Source: Amoebophrya sp. A120
Lineage: Eukaryota > Sar > Dinophyceae > Syndiniales > Amoebophryaceae
Length of the DNA stretch: 64,000 bases
Assembly (NCBI GenBank): GCA_905178155.1
Contig: CAJINV010000003.1
Span: 956,968-1,020,967, forward strand
Direction: 5' to 3'
This document shows, one piece after another, positions 1-13,400 of this stretch; within the stretch, counting starts at the first letter, position 1, and each line of letters starts with the position of its first letter. The translations under genes and the position numbers were made by a program. Under the pieces are notes generated by a model. It did not search any database. It saw nothing but the letters and a program-made list of their open reading frames with translations, and was not told the origin of the DNA.

Positions 1-89
1 GCACCCCGAGCTGGGTCGGGGAGTCGTGGGGTTGGGTCATGCGCCGGGTTGGGTTGGGGAGGGCGACCAAATCGGCGCGAGACCGCGAT

Positions 90-252
90 CTCGGGCCTGT
101 TTGGTTTCCGTTTCGTTGTTTGGGGGCCTTAACCCGCCGACCTGAATCTGCGACTTCGCAGAAAACGCGGGCCGTGTTTTCCGCAAAATCGCAGTTTCAG
201 GGCGGCGGGTTAAGGCCCCCAAACAACGAAACGGAAACCAACCAGGCCCGAG
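90..252. repeat. Long inverted repeat (hairpin)
   Basis: Positions 90-139 are matched by the reverse complement of 203-252 with about one mismatch in 50. The complementarity continues inward with a few mismatches, so arms of about 80 bp fold on a centre near 171. Sequence just outside each arm is also related directly (around 67-98 and 287-318, sharing AAATCGG and CTCGGGCCT). It looks like a fold-back or MITE-like element. No transposase is visible. Confidence 0.85.
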
Positions 253-348
253 TTCGCGGCCGCGGACCGGTGGGGGCGCGGCTGAGCAAATCGGCTCGAG
301 CCCGCGTTCTCGGGCCTTTTTTTAGTGCGATATCGTTGCCCTCGTTCA

Positions 349-453
349 TTTTGAGAAATCGCCGGAAGCCACAACGAATTCGATTTTGAGAAATCGCCGG
401 AAGCCACAACGAATTCGATTTTGAGAAATCGCCGGAAGCCACAACGAAATCGG
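349..453 (+). repeat. 35-bp tandem repeat, three copies
   Basis: Three head-to-tail copies of a 35-bp unit start at 349, 384 and 419 with the word TTTTGAGAAATCGCCGGAAG. The third copy diverges at its end (GAAATCGG instead of GAATTCGA). It lies between the hairpin and the first gene. Confidence 0.9.
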
Positions 454-639
454 TTTTGCTAACACCAAATACAAGCACCACACCAACAACTTACGCGCCC
501 AAGGAATTAACAGTTGCTCAAGCTGTAAGGTTCTGGACCCGACCCTAAGCGGGCTCGCGTAGCAAGCGGGGTAGTTGGCGAGAACAATGGCAATGCGCGG
601 ACGAGCCGAAATTCCAGCAAGCAAAACGATGTTCTTCCC

Positions 640-3600
640 ATGGGCGTTGAAAAAAATGATGATCCCTTTCTACCCCTGCGAGAACCGCGAAAAAACTCGA
701 GCAAGGTCGTTGCAGATGACCAAAAGGCTCAGGCCCAGCAGCATCGTGCCGCACTGGATCAGCATTCCGCCAAGCTCCGCAGTTCAGCGGCAGAGATGTT
801 ACAGGTCTACCAACAGGACGCGTACCTGAGACCACCGCTGGATATGTCCACGCGCTACACCGATCGCTTCCCTGCAAAGCTGTTGAAACCTGAGGCGCTC
901 GCGTTTGTGCGGAATATCCACGCGCCCCTCCACCTGCTCCACGACGGGACAACCGAGCTAACGGATCCTTGCCCGGAAAAGATCAACCTGGAGGAGTTGT
1001 GGGCGACGAGTAGTGCTGACGCAGTAGCTGCTCCGAATGATTCATCGACCACGTTGCTGCAGAAGGTCCTCGCCACGGTTTCGTCCCAGGGCATCGCGCA
1101 CCCGCCGACGCAGGCCGCACTGACGGTCACGGTCGGCGGAGGAAAGTTGCGGATCCTTGTAGACGTCGCGCACGCAAAAGTCGAGACTGTTTCGCACGAA
1201 CGGCTCCAGCAAGCCGCCTCGAGTTCTTCCTCTTCGTCCGGCGCGGGGGCGGAAGGCAGCAAAAATCTTCAAGAGCTGGTTGACATCTTTGCTAGTGGTG
1301 CTTCGCCCAACAAGGGCAAAGTCAACGACGATGCGAATCACACAACCACGCTGGACCAGGAACTCGAGGGCGATTCGTTCACTCTCCGCGACAACAAAGC
1401 CGACGCGCTGTTTTCCGCGCAGCCAAGCAGTGACTGGAATCCGAGGTTTTCGCTGTTCGATCACCAGCGCCGAGTGCTCGGCTGGATGGTGCAGCGCGAG
1501 CACCACAACGAGACTTTCTCGGTCAACATGACACGCCACCTAGCAGACGGAGGAGCCGATGCGGTGGCGAACAAGATCGAAGCAAAATTCAACTTCAAGC
1601 TACGCGGCGGCTTGCTCGCAGACAAGGTTGGCGGAGGAAAGACCTCCACCTCCTTGGCGCTGATTGCTTACGACGCCGAAAATCCGGGTGGCGTCGCAGA
1701 AAATGTTGCGGCGGCACATCAGTTCGTGTCGGCTTCCTCTTCTAGTAGCAGCAGCTCTGCTGGCGCGGCATCGAGACCACCGAGGGCAAGAAATCCAAAT
1801 TCGATTCTGGGGCCCAACGGTTCTTTACTCAATCTGCCCTTACCTGTTCCGTACAAGAACGGGTACATTCATGCCCCGAAAACGACGGTGATCTTCGTGC
1901 CGGGGCACCTGTTAAAGCAGTGGGTCGAGGAAATCCGTAAGTTTCTACCAAGTTGGGTGGAGAAAGAGAAAGACATTCCGAATGGGGTCTGGAAGACTGG
2001 TGGGCAGATTGGCAGCTACAAGGCTGGGAAGAATCCGCAAGGGAAGCGAATCACCTACCTGCCTGACGTACTTGTTATTTACCCCAGTTTGATGCAGCTT
2101 CATTGCGCGTTTATTCGCTTACCTCCCTAAAAGTAGAAGGGAACTTCAACTTCGTACACATCGCGGCTGAACAAGATCATGACATAGGCTGCTGCAGTCA
2201 CTCTCTTACTTTTATGCTTCTACTCCTCGCGTTCTTGAGTTACTTTTTTCTGACCTTGTCACTTCTACCTTAAATCAATGATGACAATGCTGGAATACTT
2301 ACAGAAACAGAAAATCAATCGGGCTTTCTTATCATGCTCAAAATCGAAAATCCCAGATTTCGTTTTGGAAAAGGATGTCCGTGCTGGACGTGGTGAGTCA
2401 GGACATAATCATCTGCAACATCCGCGTTGTGGCCAGCAAACAGTACCACCAACGAGGGATTGCCGTGGCGAAAAAGATGAATTCGTCCAAACAGATTGCG
2501 CACGGCATTCGCGAGTACACACGAGCCAACTTCATCAACGCGGCGGATGGGAGCGTGAAATTTGAGAAGCGAAACGAAGATAACCTCTTGTTCGAGCAGT
2601 TCTTCTTTCGCCGCGTGCTTATCGACGAATTTCACGAGGCGCAGGAGTTTAGCTGGCAAGAAGGTCGCGTGTTATCGGCAGTCAAGGGAGCCTGTCGCTG
2701 GGGGCTGACCGGAACGCCCCGCACCGATACCATTGACGACGTCGCCTTTCTCGCCTCGGCTTTTTGCATTGACTTGGTGCCGCAGCCAAAACATGAGCGG
2801 GAGTTTTTGAAGGAAGTGCACAACCAGCGCGCTGAGAACGACGGCCGCAACCAGTACTTTGACGATGAGCGCCGCGACGCTGCGAAATCCAACTTTCGCA
2901 GTCACGGCTCGAATTTGCTTCGGTACAAGGTGGAGCGACGACAAATCAAAAGTTCCTCCGTAGGCCAGCTGGCCGGCGCACTGCATGGTTCTATTATGGC
3001 ACAACCTGGTGCTCCTTCTTCCTCGTCGTCCTCCGCTTTGCCTCTCGACACGACCGACAGCAACGAAGCGTCAGGAGATGACAAAATGGCTGCAGAGAAA
3101 ATGACTCTCGCCGCTGTTCCCGACATCGGTGTCACCCGGGACATGGAGGACAACCGAGCGGACTACTTGGATGAGAATAACGGGATTGCTCCGTTCTTCG
3201 CTGCCGATCTCAGCATCCTCGACGATGCTGCCGACGACGAAAACTCCGCTGACCTCGATGACAAAGTGTATGGAGGTCGTGGTGGAGGATTGTGTGACGG
3301 CGCGGCCGGCGGAAATGTTAAACTACGCAAGACCTTTTCGACCTGTTGGTCCATTCCGAACCACAAGGAAACCGCGCAAGCCTATCGGGCACTTGATCGG
3401 CGACAGCAGCAGGACTTCAAAGCGCCGGAAAAATGCGCCGAGTATTTCACGCTCTTGGACAGTCGGAAGAAGTTTTGCAACTTTTGTGGCTTTGACAATT
3501 GCGATAATACGGCGTCTTCGCTGAGTTCCTTCACCCCAGCGGCCACAAACAGCTCGCCCGAGGACGTCGTTGAAGACCTCGATATCGTCGAGGACCCGGA

Positions 3601-6600
3601 CGTGGCAGCCGACCCGCCGACGAAGTACGCTTTCACCTGCGTGCGGTGTGGCGAAACGAACAACGGCCCCGAGCTGTTTGCACCGGTGCAAGTGGCAGTG
3701 AAAAAGCGAGGACAGGTTGGTGGATCATGGTCCGACGAGAAAAACTCCTCGAGTGCAGATGGAATTTTGGGTAGTTTTATCGAGCAGGTAGACAAGTACA
3801 ATGAGAATGACCAGACTGCAGCAGAACTTGCTGAAGATCTTGATGGCGAGGAAGAGGATGATCACGACCATGTTGACATGCGTCGGATGAACCAAGGTGC
3901 CAGCTCAGGTTCTCGCAAAAATGATCGCAAAAAACGCAACGTGGACGATGACTTCGAGCTCGTGACGATCTACCTGCCCGTCCCAGAGCTCTTCGAAAAA
4001 CAACGTCTCGAGGCCGTTTCGCAGACGCACGCGTGGGACCGGTCCGCGATTTTGCGGGACAACGCGCAGCGCTTCCTGGACACGTTTGTGCGGCAGAATA
4101 TCGGCGAGGCTGCAGAAAACATCACGCTCGTGAATCACGTGGTGCCGGTCCGGCACACGCGCTTGGAAAAAATGTTCTACTGGAACGAAGCGCGCGACCT
4201 GCTGACGAAGTACCAGCAGCGAGGCGGCACCGTTGGGACCAAGTTTGTCTTCGGTGCCCTACCGCTGCCCCAAACGGAGCTGTGGATGCGGGACAAGTTG
4301 CTCCATCTCTGTTCCCACTTCTCGGCGTCGCGGGACTCACGCGGGCTCAGCGCGTGCGATGAGACCAAGCGCGTGACCGAGGCGAAACGAAATGGCTGGC
4401 GCGACCACGTGCACAAGGTGAAGATGCTCCTCATCGAGCTAGAACTGCTGCGGCGGTTGCTGGGTCTTGGCGTCGGGCCCAGCGCGAAAGACAAGCACGG
4501 CCAGGTCCGTGAGGTTTTAGATTTTTACGGGCTGCAAAAAATCACGACTAGTTCATCATCTTCGCGGAACGCGGCCACCCCCACCTCCGAAATTGAAGTG
4601 CGTACCGATGTCGCGAAAGTTGGCACCCGGCTCAGCGAGCGCAGCGAAGAAGATGCAGCTCCTGCCGTCTCCGGAAAAAACAAGAAGGCCGCCAAGACTA
4701 ACAAATGCGGCCCTCTGACCACTTTCCGACTTCTCAGTGCAGAGGTGAGCAAACGCACAAACAAGCAAATCCAGCTGATATCCTCAGACACATCAAACAC
4801 GAGGACCACGGAAGCGACCTGTGCGTGCGTACACGCGAACTTTCTGACTCGGCTCGACGCATTGTCTAAAGACGGAGCGGCAGACGATTTGAAGGCGGCG
4901 AAAGCCGAAATTCTTGCGCATGCTGGTACGTTGGGGAGCGCGAGTGCCCAAAAGCTCATCGAGATCCTGTACGCGGACCGCTTGAAGCCCGTGTTCAAAG
5001 GCGTCGCCGATGTTGATACTACTGGAAAAACGAAGCCGAAGCGGAAGATCGCTTTCGAGTTTCCCCGCAGTTGGCAGGAGAAGGCGTTTGCGCGGTGCTT
5101 TAACTTCCGCATGCCCGGCGTTCCAAACCCGAAGACGGATGTCTTGGTGGGCGGCGGTCTAAAGCTGGAGGACGAGGAATTTGATTGGGACGATGACCAA
5201 GAGGACGATGAGTGGTTGCAGCCCACCAACGACCCCGATCCAAAAAAGTGCGACTGGGAGTTCGAGGTCGGGAGCACGGTGCTTGTGTCCGGGAACATCT
5301 ATTTCCCAAACACGCGCAAAACGCCTGCCAACCGCCGCATTTTGATGGGCACCTGCGGCGAGGTGAAGGAACGAACACTGCATCCGGTGGTGCGGGAAGT
5401 AGTTGACGAATCCGAAAGCGAGCGCCTGCTTGATGTCGACGAGTCGGAGTCGGCTGAATTATCGCAGCAAAGAAAGAAAAAGAAGAAGAAGAAGAAGAGC
5501 GTCAAGACGTTCTACCAGCAACAGTACAAAGTCTCCCTGACTCAAACCGACGGAAGCGCGTGCGAGATCGTGTTCAAACGGTGGGAGATCAGGAAGAAGT
5601 TCTCCTGGTCGGGTCACATTGACGTGGAAACCGTCCTGCACCCGGTCGTGCAAAAGTCCGCTGCTCAAGGTGATTTTAAAGAGGCGGATGAAAAAATTGC
5701 TCACGAAGAGTACCAACTCCCGGTACCCCCGATCCCGCAGCACCCTTTCTACGCGCGCTTCCCCAAGTACCACAGGGACTTCATTCCCGATCCGTCGAAA
5801 CGAATGCTGTCCTACGTTGGAGCCTGGTGGGCCCGTTGCCTGAAGGAGGCGGAGCAGTCGCTCACCGAGATGCCGATTGCGTACGGCCCCTTCAGGTTTT
5901 GGTGCCGCCAGGTGGAGAGTTTCTTGGGAAAAAACTGGCAGCAAAAAATCGACCGGGGTGATGATGCGGCACTGAACGAGCATGAAGGTGACCGCGGGGG
6001 AGAGGGTGGCGACGACGAGATCGCGCAGGCCCGCGCGTGCACAATTTGTCTCGAGGAGGACTTTCCGCTGAATCAGTTGGCAATTTCCAAGTGCTCGCAC
6101 ACGATGTGCGTCGACTGCATGAGCCACTTTGGGTCCGTGTTCGACTGCCCCACGTGTCGTCAGAAAACGGTGAAAAGCGAAATGTGCATATTGGCCGGGA
6201 AGCTGGAACAGGCCCAAGAGGACGCCCGAGCTGCCGCAGAAGAGCGCCGCAAAATGCAGTCGGATCTGCTGTCCTCTGCCCCGGCCGAAAAAAAGCGCAA
6301 ACTCGAGGCGGATCATGGTGGTTCATCCTCCGGTGACAACAACAAGTTTACGAGTGGCTCCAGTAAGAAAATCGCCGAAAAAATCAGACAAGAAAAGAAG
6401 GAAACTCTTCTGCCGACCCTCGAAGATGAAGAACAAGACGGCGACCACAACCTTCTGGGTACGACAGCTTCTAAAGGAGGAACGGCTGCAAATAAGCGCA
6501 AACAGCAAGAAGGCGAAATGAAGAAGCGAGGCACGTCGCGCGCGGTTCGTGTCAAATTTGACGGCGAAGAGGCCGACAATTTTTTGGCGGACGACCTCAC

Positions 6601-9159
6601 CCCCATCGACATGCGCTTAAACCAGGATCAAGACAAGGACGAGGCCAAGCGTATTGTTCCCATCAAGAAAAACACGGAGCTGCAGAAGAAAATCAAGGAC
6701 GAGGAAACGCAACAGGCGCTCTTGCGGTTCGGACTCCGCGGCGGCACTGAGCTTCCCTGGAAGGGAAAGCAATCGGGCCTCGTGATTGCGATGCAGCAGC
6801 TCGTGCACACGGATTGGATGCTAACCGCCTTTGAGCGGAAACTCGAGAAAAACGGCGGCGTCTGGAAAATAGTTCGACACTGGTACTGATGGAAAGGCGC
6901 GGCGAATCAACGGCTATTGGTTGGATCGGCAACAGCCGCAGGACCTCCAGATATATGGACGAGGTGCATTCGGTCTCGGCAGCTACTTCCACGACCAGTA
7001 CGGACAAGAAAAGTGGGTATCCTACCAGGAAAAGCAGAATTGGACAAGCGCAGAGTGCCTGGCAGGAAGAAAGAAGTTGCAGGAATGCGCAATCGAGTTT
7101 CGCGAGGACCTCCAGAAGGCCCTGTGGCTGGCAAAGAGCGATCCCAACGAAGCGGACAAGGGACTTCTTGACCGCGCGAAAGCAGTGGCCGAATTAAATC
7201 TGTCCGTAAAGCTCCCGGATTCCGGGTTTCTTGCGCTCCCTTCAACAGCCCTGGTCCGCTTTGATGCAGACACAACAGAAATAAAGTCAATCTGGGCCGC
7301 GACAGAAGGACCACACTCAACATACGCGGGCGAAAATTACTACAACGCCAAATCATTGAGAGTTGGTTCCAAAACCCACTTCAATTCGACTGGGGTGATG
7401 CGGTGGAACACCGAGCGAGCTCCTGACCTGCAGCGACAGATAAACGTGCACCACGACAAGGAACACCTAAACGCGTCTCCCAATCGGATCTGGTGGATGC
7501 TCGCCGGCGCGTCGCCGTCCGCGCTTCCGTGGTATCCGTCCGTGATATTGAAGAATCACAAAGAAAACCCGTCCTACCACCCCTCCTATCGCGCCGACCG
7601 AAAAGCAGAATGGGGCGATGTTTATGAAGAATTTGACAGATACGAGGACTCCTTGCCACTCCCGAATTCTGCTGGAAAAAACTGCGTCTACGTGGATCTG
7701 AATACAGGTACATGATCAGGAAAACATAATGCACTACTTCTCTCGTCTTTTTGTCCATAGATTCGTCAGTGTAAGTGTATTGCTGTTGTTTATATACGCC
7801 TCTTGTTTCACTATGACCTTGACCCTGAATCCGAAGGCGTGCTGCCGTGTCGTGCGCAGCGATTCCGAAAGTACATAATCGGTATCCACGCCTTCGGTGG
7901 TTATCAAAATTGTGTGACGATTCATTTATTTCACCGCTTTGTTCCGTCGCTGCACGGTTCCTCCTTGTGCTTCAGCGTTCATTTTTTAAACAAAAAAAAG
8001 GTCGCATCTACACGTCCATCAAGCAGTGTGAGGAGGTGGTCGAGGAAGCAGACATGTATGGGCATGTTCGCAAACAGTTCCCCAAGCTGTCACTCGACTG
8101 CAAGCCCTCCGCCAAAGACGAGCGGGCAATCCACCTGCAAAAGTACGGCACCTTCGGCAGCAAAATCCAGAAGATTTGCTTCCTGCTCCGACAGATCCGC
8201 ACGCAGGACAGCAATGGCAAGGTGATCGTGTTCTGCCAGAGCGAGTCGCTGCTAGAGATCGTGGCCAATGCTCTTTCGAGCTTGGGTTTCGCCTTCATAC
8301 ACTGCGAGGGGGGCCCGGCAGAGCAATCCGCGGCGTTAGAAGCCTTCCAGACCGGAAACTCGGACGTGCTGGAGGTGAATACGAGGCAGCGCACCTTTCA
8401 ATCTACCTACATCCTGCTCCTCAGCATGCAGAAAATGTCGGCTGGTATCTATTGGTCTTGTTTTGTTTTGTTTGGCCGCGGGTTCTTGGGGTTCGTTGGT
8501 TTACTCACCTTCAAATTCGATTTCTGATGCATCTACGCAACCAAAAGATCAATGACCTGCCAAAAACAGAATAAAGATCTTGCTCGTGTAGTTCGAGAAG
8601 ATCGTGGTCATCATTGTGGAAAAAACGAACAACTCCAACAGGTGCAAATTTGACTGCTGCGAACCACATCATTTTTGTGCATCCGTTTTCGTGCGCAACA
8701 TACAAGCGACTGGAGATGCAGATGTCGCAGGCGATCGGCAGGTGCCGACGGCTAGGGCAGGAACGCAAGGAGGTGCATGTTTGGCGCTTTTTCACAACGG
8801 AAACGCTCGAGGAAGACATGATGCTCGAACAAGAGCAGGCCAGAGCGGAGTACGCCAAGCGAAAACTTCTATTGTCAGCAAAACAAGAAGACGCTGCCAT
8901 GTTGTCTCCCCGCCGCGGTGAAGTAGAAGTCGCGCCCGGCGACTTCGCTGAGCAGGACACCGAAAATACCGTGGCTGTCGTCGAGGTGCAGAACAATGGT
9001 AAGCGCGACGATGCAGTAACGCTAACGGTTCGCCGTAGTTTCTTCGACGATCACATCAAACCGCACTTGCGAGACGACGCGCAATTCGACACCTTCGACG
9101 ATTTCGTCGAAGCCGCAAAAGCTCACAACTGCGAGAAGAAACAAGAGAGGAAATACTGA
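640..9159 (+). CDS. SNF2-family helicase with RING finger (SHPRH/RAD5-like)
   Basis: Proposed exons: 640-2108, 2305-6871, 6897-7707, 8001-8444 and 8642-9159, giving about 2602 residues. SNF2 ATPase motifs appear in order: DHQRRVLGWM (Q-like), ADKVGGGKT (Walker A), TVIFVPGHLLKQW (Ia), LIDEFHEAQ (II) and WGLTGTPRTD (III). A C3HC4 RING follows (CTICLEE near 6036 to CPTCRQK near 6160), inserted between the two helicase lobes as in SHPRH and RAD5. The second lobe gives KVIVFCQ, SMQKMSAG joined by splicing to ANLTAANH (V), and QAIGRCRRLGQ (VI). The family couples DNA-dependent ATPase activity to ubiquitin ligation in DNA-damage tolerance. The introns at 7708-8000 and 8445-8641 are GT-AG and rejoin conserved motifs. 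The first intron (2109-2304) is less certain. Between 6871 and 6897 the frame changes (see finding). Walker A and motif II are divergent from DEMGLGKT and DEAH. Confidence 0.85.
7708..8000 (+). other. GT-AG spliceosomal intron
   Basis: Removing GTACATG...AAAAAAAAG joins AATACAG to GTCGCATC and gives an uninterrupted frame (NTG then RIYTS) in the SNF2-family gene. Confidence 0.8.
8445..8641 (+). other. GT-AG spliceosomal intron
   Basis: Removing GTATCT...CAACAG joins MSAG to ANLTAANH and reconstitutes helicase motif V exactly. This is strong evidence for the boundary. Confidence 0.9.
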
Positions 9160-10468
9160 TACTTACTTACTTAGTCAGTGAATCAGCACCAGCAGATAAC
9201 GTGACACCATCGATCACGTATGACATTGAATTCACACGAAGATAAGTAGTGACACAGAAATTGAAGTCGTTAGCTACACAAGAGAGACGAACGAAGTCTT
9301 TATCTTCTAACCGGTACAAATTTGAATTTCACCTACTCTTACTCACCTACTTGTATTTTGATTTATTCGCTGAAGTCTGAAAAAGCGCACGCGCACGCGT
9401 TGTTTTTTGTATCAATGTTGTCAGCTATCTTGCACTTGCTATCTGTCTTATCAAAAGTCTCGACAATCGGTGTTGCGAACGTCCTCGATATTCCACAATA
9501 AGGACACATTCCTCAACCATTAACATAATTTGGTAACTAAAACAAGGAAACTTCCCAGAAAAAAGTAAGAGTAAGAGTTGCAGAAAATCCAAATTAGATA
9601 TCGCGCTTCATCTGCATCTTCAAGGCCACGAGCGGCAGATCGTTTGCTCTTCTGGCTATTTCATTTTCCGTACTCCTCCGATTCCTTGGCCAGAAGATGT
9701 GACGACTCTATCCCAACGACCCGCTGGCACCGAATGTGGTCGCACAAATAAATCATTTTCCTTTGAAGCGAGATCGAGATGACCCGAAACTGACACGCAG
9801 GATTAAGGACACCAAAAAGAAGACATCGCCAAGCTGGAAGATGGAGGAACAAACGTGATGCTAACAGAGACTTAACTTTGTTTTTCTGGATCAACATCGC
9901 TCAAGCACGGAGAGAAACGTTAACGTACTTAATTCATCGTGATTGGCAAATCCGGCGTATTTCGGATCATCTCTCGTGTCGTCGGGTTTGAGATCGACGT
10001 AATGTATTGTAAATGGGATTCCATTTGAATTTGATGTCGACGCTTCAGATTCGAATCAACAGAATCGTGTCGGGATCGCCATCCTCGCGATCTTCATGTC
10101 GTCCTCAATATCGGAAGTGCATGCGCTTTATTTTGCAATTCGTATTCGTCGTCTATTCGTAAACTCTTCTTCTACCAGTCGTTGTGGTTCCTTCTTTATC
10201 GACCTCGCTCGAGCAGCGGCTTGTTCGCATGCGCATGTTCATTTCATGTTGATGCAATTACCTCCTTCGTAGTTTTAGGCAAAAATACGGATTGGCTTCT
10301 ACTGAAGTAGAAGTTTAATAAGTTTTTTGTTAAAGCAAGTAAGGACGATTCAAGATTCACATTCAAGTCGATATGCCTTTGCCAAAGCTCGGAGCTTCGT
10401 CTTCTTCTCGAAACAGGAGTGGTAAACGGAAATTGAGCCAATAGAGGACAAAAATAATCCAAAGAGAA
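9160..10468. other. Intergenic region, no gene seen
   Basis: This lies between two plus-strand genes. It is moderately AT-rich with only short ORFs that show no domain or composition signal. I see no RNA gene, repeat or introner in it. Confidence 0.6.
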
Positions 10469-13400
10469 ATGGTGGGCAGCTGCAAGGAAGTTGAAGATCC
10501 CATCGTCACAGATCCAGTGGATTGCTCACTGTGTTTTTGTGAGATTGTGGATGATGAGTCGCGGCTTAAGTGCGACTTCAACCATGTGTTTCATGACGAA
10601 TGTGTACTCGGTCATGTCCACAAGTGCGCTGCGCAGGGAATTTCATGCACGGGATTGATACCATGTCTTCTGCCGGGCCACAACTTTCCAGCATCCGTTG
10701 CACGAACATTCCGGAACCGTGTGTGCAAGCGAACCACTGTACCCCCGATGACTGAGGAAACGAGAGCAAATGCGATGAAGGTACTATCTTCACGCTAGCA
10801 TGGGTGCGGCTTTCAATTTCATAAACTAGAACTACACGACTTGCCAAGCCACTAATTTTTTGCTTCTATGTCGTGTTGCTGTTCTACTAGCAGTCGTATG
10901 TACTAGAATAGCAAATGACTTCGCAACTCCGAGTTTGTTTCCGCTGGGTTCGTCCTCTAACGTCTGACTTCGTGTCCTCTTTCGCTCGTTGGTTGTTCAA
11001 GAAACGACACCCAGACCCAATCGGAATCACTCACTATTTTTAGATCTTCGAAAACGTCGAAAATACAAAGGTTTTGGGGATTGTCCAGTGCGTCGGGTGT
11101 GGTAATGCCATCGAGGCCGCAGAAACCCGCAGCACCTACGGCCACACACGACGCTCCATCTTCGGAAACCCCGTTCATGATGCGTCTTGCAGGTACTGCC
11201 ATGACCACTGCCTCATCGAGGCACTCTGGCGACAGCGCGCGAAATTCCGGTCAACCCTGAACCTCGGTAGCCTGCCCTTCCCGTTCATCGAGGAGCACCG
11301 GAAGCAGGAGAACAACAACTCCGCAGGAGCAGTACAACAACAACTTCTGGAGCTCTATTACGACGCCGAGGAGCGGAACAGGCTGTCTTCCCGCATCAAC
11401 CTCGGAGAAAGTGTGCCGCGGTTGTCGAACGCACACTTCCGGCATGCGGCCGAGCTCTTTCGCTTTACCGGTTGCCGTGCCTGTAACTCCGCAATCGAGG
11501 ATGGAAGCACAGTCGTCGTCTGCGCAGACGGGTTTTTTACCTTTCATGACCACTGTGCCGTCAAGGAGCTCGCACGCGGACAAGAAGTGTCCTCCTCGTC
11601 AGCAGGAGTTCCTCCATCTGCGACGTTCACGAAATCGAGTTTAGATCTGCTCGCCAAGCGAATTCTCGCTGAGGAATGCAGGCCCAAGCTGAGCGATGCC
11701 GATTTTGCGCTCGCAGTCCGGTCGCTCGGCATCCCGGGGTGCATGTTGTGCTCCACGGGTGTTCACGAACCCGAGTCGACCTTTTGTACAGAAGACGGCT
11801 TCATTTGGCACGACTTCTGCGCCCTGACGCACAACTTGGGCGAGGTTGCTGCCGGCAAGATGCTGGGCACGCACAAAATCTCCGAGCATGAAAAGCTGGC
11901 GCTGAAGCAGCGCGTCGCCGATGGGGCCGTCTTTCCGAAGCTCGCGGCCGCGCATGAAGCGCTTGTCCGCCGTGATCTCAACATCATCGACTGCCAATTG
12001 TGCAAGCGTGTCATTCGCGATGGAGACTCGCGCGTAGCAGGCCACCTACAACTGGCGGGTAGTAAGAAGTCGGCCGTTTATTGCCACGATGCCTGCTTTC
12101 TCCGAGCGGCTCGCGACCAACCCAGCCTGCTGCAGGGGCTTTCGAGTGTGGAGCGCCATGACATCCGTCGGCGCTTAGTCGCGCACAGCTCCATTCCCGA
12201 ACTCGACGCGTATACCCTGCTTCTCGGACGCAAGCTGTACAACGTGAAGATTTGCGGCGTCTGCAAAGTTGAGGTTTCCGGGGAGCAAACTTTTCTACAG
12301 ACGGACGACGCTACCCTCGTAGTGCATGACCACTGTTACGCCGAGCTAGTGCAAGAAAACGACGACCACCGCGGCGCGTCGACGCGCGAAAGGATTTCCA
12401 ATGATGAGGTTCATCAGTTGCGCTGCCGCATTGACAATGGCTCCTGCCGCCCGCCGTTGTCGCGGGACAAGTACACAAGCTATTTGGAGCACTTCGGGCT
12501 CGCGGGGTGCATTCTGTGCCAGAAGAAGATTGCCGAATACGAAACCTATGTGACGCATGGCAACGCGGCAGCGAGCAAGTCTCACTGCCACTGCTACCTC
12601 ACGGCAATGATCGACGACGCAGAGCGACCACGCATCGCGAACGAAGCGGAACAGCACATGTTGCGCGCGAGGGTCCTCAACGACATGTGTATTCCGGCAT
12701 TGCGCCGCAGCAACATTCCCGCCCACAAACTGAAGGCAATCCGTACGGAGCTGAACATCCACGCCTGCCCCTGCTGCGGCAACAACATCCTCGACCACTT
12801 CGGTTTCATCAAGTCAGCCCCTCCCTCATCGGAGGGCGGGACAGACTACATCACGCTTAATAATTCATCGCAGGCCGAGGTGGACTCTGTCCGGGTGCAC
12901 ACGAGTTGTTTTATCGAGTGCTACGGGTGGCCCGACAGGAAGCGGCTTTTAGAACAACTTCGCGGCGGTCGAAGGGTGGTTTTGTTGAAGAACGCCGCTG
13001 AAAAACCTCTACGGTTCCTGGCCGAAGATCTGCACCTGCTCCGGAAAGGCCTCCTAGCAGGCGGCTTCACGTTTGTGAGCCCCCCGGCGCCGTCCAAAAG
13101 CGAAGTGGACGAGAAGTTTCAGCCCGACCGGGTTGGTGCGGTGTCTGGGAAGAATTTTCGCAATCTCGCAGAGTTTCAATCCATGATGGAGGAAGTCTGT
13201 TTCGCGATCGCGCCGGACGAGCCGATGGATAAAATCCCAGTGGCTAAATGCGCGGGCGCTACCCTTGTCCTTGATGCCGGGCCCAATAAATCACCGACAT
13301 CAATTTCCTTGTCATCATCTGCCGAAAACGTAAACGAAACTGGGAAAGAACCCATGGAGGAATTCCCGCCGACCACGAGCACGAGCAGCGGGCCGGAAGG

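Noticed and set aside
1461-1649. Numerous antisense frames opposite the SNF2, MUS81 and other long exons
   Set aside because: Shadow frames of GC-rich coding sequence. The sense frames carry the conserved motifs.
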